In this document: piece after piece, positions 39,272 to 41,976 of the stretch
Numbering within the stretch: the stretch's first letter is position 1
Layout: the number at the start of each line of letters is the position of its first letter
Source: Flavobacteriales bacterium
Lineage (GTDB): Bacteria > Bacteroidota > Bacteroidia > Flavobacteriales > Flavobacteriaceae
NCBI GenBank assembly: GCA_004214185.1
Contig: SGZG01000009.1
Span: forward strand, 1-41,976
Direction of reading: 5' to 3'
DNA length: 41,976 bases
Notes under the pieces: model-generated
What the model was told of the DNA's origin: nothing
Databases searched by the model: none
The model's input: the letters and a program-made list of their open reading frames with translations, nothing else
Program-made: the position numbers and the translations under genes

Positions 39272-39284
39272 AATTATAAAATCT

Positions 39285-39292
39285 CAAATTTA
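39285..39292 (-). promoter_or_regulatory. Candidate -7 box of uvrB
   Basis: The minus strand reads TAAATTTG, an exact TAnnTTTG match, ending 13 bases before the uvrB ATG. No good -33 is seen. For the divergent gene, TATTTTTA (39322-39329) is one mismatch from consensus. Confidence 0.4.
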
Positions 39293-39345
39293 CAACAATT
39301 ACCATCTAACTAGATAATTCTTATTTTTATAATTTAAATTAGCAT

Positions 39346-40407
39346 ATGACTGAAAAGTTAATGTCCAAAAAAAAACCATTTTTTCCTATAACCAAGGAAC
39401 TTAATGATTATTTGACATTTTATAAAAGAAATCTTGAAATACCGATTTTTTATGAAGATTTAAAAAGATTTTCTGGTTCTGTCGTAGTTTATAATAAAAA
39501 TGACAAAGATACATTATGGGTAAGAGTTTTCTATTCAGAACACGAAAGAAATGACATTGACTTATCTCTAAAGAAGGTATACAACTTATTACATTCAGAT
39601 GGAAATGAATCTAATATTGATTTTTTAAACATTGATGCAATTGACTACTGTACTTTTGGAAATTCTAAACCATTCAGAATAAAAATTAGAAATAAATTAA
39701 ATGATAATTTTACTTATTTCTACGTAAAAAAAGCTGATTCATCAAGAGTATATGGTTTAGAGCTTGAAAATTTATTGTCGCCATACAACTTAAATTTTTT
39801 AATAAATAAAGACACTTTGATTGAAGAACATGTGGTCGGTATTCCAGGTGATGAATTTTTTGAAGACCACCTTAAAAATTGCAATAGTTCGGAAAAATCT
39901 CAAATAGCTAAAGAATTTGTAAAATTTAACGAAAGATGTATGATAAGATTGTTAGGAGATATGAGATCTTACAATTACGTTATAATTCCAACCCACGATT
40001 TTGATCAAGTTGTTTATAAAATAAGAGCTATTGATTTTGATCAACAGTGTTTTGAAGGAAATTTAAAAGTATACAGGCCACAATTTTTTACAGAAAATAA
40101 ACCTGTTATGAGATTAATAAAGGAAAAGCTCGATCCAAAATCTGTGGACCAGTACAAAATTGAAGAAAGATCAATTATTGCAAAGCGTATTTTAAGCTCT
40201 GAAGCTCGAACTAAAAAAATTTTAAAATGTATGATTTCTGATAACATTTCATCAAAAGAAAATATAAAAATATTATCAAAACAAATTTACAGTTTAACAA
40301 GGGATAGTAACTTTAAAAACGTAATTAAAATGGGAGAAATTTTAAAAGCTTCTTTTAATTATGTTTTAAGAAATTATGAAAATCATGAAATGTTGAGCGT
40401 AAATTAA
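39346..40407 (+). CDS. Conserved hypothetical protein, possible kinase-like fold
   Basis: A 353-residue soluble protein with no signal peptide; I recall close relatives only as hypothetical proteins of flavobacteria. Reading it for motifs gives a plausible protein-kinase/aminoglycoside-phosphotransferase order: FYVKKAD (Lys128/129, the ATP lysine position), GLELENLLSP (Glu139/141), a hinge-like IEEHVVGIPGDEF (159-171), RLLGDMRSYN (Asp205 and Asn210, spaced as in the phosphotransferase HGDxxxxN loop), and IRAIDFDQQ (Asp230, like the metal-binding D of IDF/DFG). The fold and any substrate are inference. ATG 39346 is the first start; ATG 39361 is an alternative. Its end overlaps the convergent gene by 4 bases. 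Confidence 0.8.
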   Translation: MTEKLMSKKKPFFPITKELNDYLTFYKRNLEIPIFYEDLKRFSGSVVVYNKNDKDTLWVRVFYSEHERNDIDLSLKKVYNLLHSDGNESNIDFLNIDAIDYCTFGNSKPFRIKIRNKLNDNFTYFYVKKADSSRVYGLELENLLSPYNLNFLINKDTLIEEHVVGIPGDEFFEDHLKNCNSSEKSQIAKEFVKFNERCMIRLLGDMRSYNYVIIPTHDFDQVVYKIRAIDFDQQCFEGNLKVYRPQFFTENKPVMRLIKEKLDPKSVDQYKIEERSIIAKRILSSEARTKKILKCMISDNISSKENIKILSKQIYSLTRDSNFKNVIKMGEILKASFNYVLRNYENHEMLSVN

Positions 40408-40877
40408 TAGTAGTTATTTAAATCTTCATCTTCACAATAATCTATATTATCACTTTCTACTTTATCTTCCTCAAATCTCTTTTCAGGTGCATTTTTAGGA
40501 ATCATTCCAATAGAAAAAATTGTTTGAGGATAAATAGAATTTTTGTTATCATCACAAGTTTCAACAACTTCAATAAAAAACGTCCAAAGTTTTAGAAAGT
40601 CATAAACATAAATGAAATTTAATTGAGTATCGCTTATAATTGAGTCAAGATTAGTATTCTTCATTATTTTTTCATCTGTAAAAGATTCTAAAGTTATTTC
40701 TTCACCTTGACTCCAATTTATATCACTCAAATAAAACGATGCCATTTCATTTCCAATAAAATTAAATGAGTTTATAATTGCAAAATGTAAATCCTCGAAA
40801 CTAGAATCAGATTTTATTTCAATATCTCTAATTACATCTTCTTCGCTATCCAAAATAATTCTTAATCTATATATCAT
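40404..40877 (-). CDS. pRiA4b ORF-3-like family protein
   Basis: A 157-residue acidic protein. The N-terminal MIYRLRIILDSEEDVIRDIE, the FEDLHFAIINSFNF segment and the YVYDFLKLWTFFIEVVE block match the pRiA4b ORF-3-like family (also called IS1096 passenger TnpR-like). It is found widely as a chromosomal gene, so the name does not imply a mobile element, and I see no transposase or terminal repeats here. The C-terminus is a strongly acidic tail (EKRFEEDKVESDNIDYCEDE). The start overlaps the ctaA stop by 4 bases (ATGA), so it is translated from the ctaA transcript. Function unknown. Confidence 0.82.
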   Translation of the reverse strand: MIYRLRIILDSEEDVIRDIEIKSDSSFEDLHFAIINSFNFIGNEMASFYLSDINWSQGEEITLESFTDEKIMKNTNLDSIISDTQLNFIYVYDFLKLWTFFIEVVETCDDNKNSIYPQTIFSIGMIPKNAPEKRFEEDKVESDNIDYCEDEDLNNYY

Positions 40878-41884
40878 TTCTGAAATTTGTATTTAAAAAA
40901 TAAAAACCAGTAAAACTGAATTCCAAATAATATAGTTGCTAGAAATAAGTGTGATGGTTGACTAAAAATTGGAAAATCACCATAATACATTATTATTCCT
41001 AACAATATTTCTAAAAAAATTATAGACATTACCCATAAAATAGGTTTTAGCGAATATTTTCTTTTAAAAGTTAAATACAAAAGATAAGCATTTAAGCTAA
41101 ATACAGTAAGTGAAAATGTTCGATGAAAATAAAAGTTTAAATCAGGTTTATTTAACCATAATTCTTTGTTTTGAGTTAGAACATATTGAGTATCAACAAA
41201 TTCTCTAACTTGTGTGCCTGAAATAATTTGAATTAAAGTTAAAATCAGTGAAAGTGATATTAAAATCTTTAACTTATTATCTAAATATGTTTTTTTTGCA
41301 CTATTGGAAATAAAAATTAAGTAGATTATTAAACCAACTATAACCAACGCCATAAGCATGTGAACTGTAATTTTGTATGGTGCCAGGTTTGAATCAACCA
41401 CTAATTTTCCTAGCCAAGCTTGAAATCCCATACCTAATACAATTAGTATAGATATTAAACTGTAGTTTTTATTTTTTTTCCAAAATTTAAGAGATAATAA
41501 TAACATTAAAACTGTAAATAAACCAGCAATAGCACCAATTAGTCTATTCAAAAATTCTATCCAGGTTTTAGTAGCATTAAAATCTGAATAGTCGTGTTTA
41601 GTATATGGATACCAGTTAGATGAATCAAACTTTTCTCCTGAAACAAAATCCTTGTTTGCAACTATTAATCCATTATCTTTTCTTAAAATAGTACCCTCGG
41701 AGTAATTATAATTGGGTGTCCATTTAACTTGATCTTCACTTGTTGGAGGAATATATAACCCAAAACATTTTGGCCAATCTGGGCAACCCATTCCACTTCC
41801 AGTCATTCTAACAAGTGATCCAGCTAAAATCACAAGATATACTAAAACAAGACTTATTTTTGATATTATAATAAACCTATTCAA
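40874..41884 (-). CDS. ctaA: COX15/CtaA family heme A synthase
   Basis: An integral membrane enzyme that oxidises heme O to heme A for aa3-type cytochrome oxidases. The 336 residues have about eight spans. The N-terminal VRMTGSGMGCPDWPKCFG holds a cysteine pair (Cys34, Cys40), followed by a 60-residue outer loop normal for Bacteroidota. Heme-ligand histidines appear as His175 (KITVHMLMAL), His254 (FYFHRTFSLT) and His312 (QPSHLFLAT). The first one, normally in an ExxHR motif, reads Glu110-FL-Asn113-Arg. The start is TTG 41884, since a stop lies five codons upstream, and it overlaps the preceding gene by 8 bases. Confidence 0.93.
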   Translation of the reverse strand: MNRFIIISKISLVLVYLVILAGSLVRMTGSGMGCPDWPKCFGLYIPPTSEDQVKWTPNYNYSEGTILRKDNGLIVANKDFVSGEKFDSSNWYPYTKHDYSDFNATKTWIEFLNRLIGAIAGLFTVLMLLLSLKFWKKNKNYSLISILIVLGMGFQAWLGKLVVDSNLAPYKITVHMLMALVIVGLIIYLIFISNSAKKTYLDNKLKILISLSLILTLIQIISGTQVREFVDTQYVLTQNKELWLNKPDLNFYFHRTFSLTVFSLNAYLLYLTFKRKYSLKPILWVMSIIFLEILLGIIMYYGDFPIFSQPSHLFLATILFGIQFYWFLFFKYKFQK

Positions 41885-41976
41885 CTGAGCTTTTATTTAA
41901 TCCAAGTACTTTACCTTTTTCAATCATCAATAACTTTGCCGATTCGTAATTATTTTTAATTTTTCCATCAAGAATT
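41877..41976 (-). CDS. 3' end of an unidentified gene (cut by window edge)
   Basis: The minus strand is open from the window edge and reads ILDGKIKNNYESAKLLMIEK, then GKVLGLNKSSVE and a TAG stop at 41879-41877. The stop lies within ctaA by 8 bases, the kind of overlap seen between other co-directional genes here, so it is very probably the upstream gene of the ctaA operon. About 32 residues are too few to name it; the helix vaguely resembles the C-terminus of Nudix ADP-ribose pyrophosphatases, but this is not reliable. Confidence 0.6.
   Translation of the reverse strand, partial: ILDGKIKNNYESAKLLMIEKGKVLGLNKSSVE

Noticed and set aside
40404-40877. Mobile element suggested by the IS1096-passenger family name
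   Set aside because: No transposase, terminal inverted repeats or target duplications are visible, and the gene sits in an ordinary operon.

Overview
The window is a gene-dense, AT-rich stretch of bacterial chromosome (roughly 70% A+T by eye) from a member of the Bacteroidota, almost certainly class Flavobacteriia and plausibly a small-genome marine one. The evidence is the protein repertoire: Bacteroidota-type RpoB/RpoC followed by a DUF3467 gene, a DUF4295 mini-gene after rpmB-rpmG, bacillithiol enzyme BshC, a DUF4369 lipoprotein, and a LysM protein between guaA and pyrG. The control signals agree: starts lack Shine-Dalgarno sequences, and many promoters carry the Bacteroidota -7 box TAnnTTTG. 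I saw no rRNA, tRNA, insertion sequence, phage or CRISPR. No gene-free stretch reaches 300 bases; the longest is about 150 bases (35372-35521).

Layout. 1-8425 (+): rpoB (5' end cut off), rpoC and a DUF3467 gene, facing prfC (-) across a perfect hairpin. 10090-11290 (+): idi, a pterin synthase and a small helical protein. 11277-14244 (-): htpG, a DoxX-like membrane protein and a DUF4369 lipoprotein. 14372-15735 (+): a fabH homologue and a CoA-binding protein, convergent with a sodium:solute symporter (-). 17236-34164 (+): a long co-directional run, recR, a 2-oxoacid dehydrogenase E2, a DnaQ-like exonuclease, a FAH-family enzyme, cinA, rpmB-rpmG-DUF4295, ftsY, rimO, bshC, guaA, the LysM protein, pyrG, yidC, mnmA. 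Then lysA (-), sucC (+), hsp20 (+), uvrB (-), a kinase-like hypothetical (+), and on the minus strand a pRiA4b ORF-3-like protein, ctaA and the end of one more gene.

Most genes are core: transcription, translation and its accessory steps (prfC, L28, L33, DUF4295, rimO, mnmA), secretion and membrane insertion (ftsY, yidC), nucleotide synthesis (guaA, pyrG), DNA repair (recR, uvrB), central metabolism (E2, sucC, ctaA) and stress (htpG, hsp20). No obvious defence or mobile system is present. The most interesting signals are: (1) htpG and hsp20, 22 kb apart and on opposite strands, share a promoter architecture of about 42 bp with identical spacing (paired TGWCA boxes, 11 bp, TTGGyATnnnATTTGA), which suggests a dedicated stress regulon; (2) a 353-residue hypothetical protein at 39346 shows a plausible kinase / aminoglycoside-phosphotransferase-like active-site pattern; (3) a 9-bp-arm palindrome overlaps the -7 box of sucC; (4) the -7 boxes of ftsY, guaA and lysA lie only 3-4 bases from the start codon, predicting leaderless transcripts.
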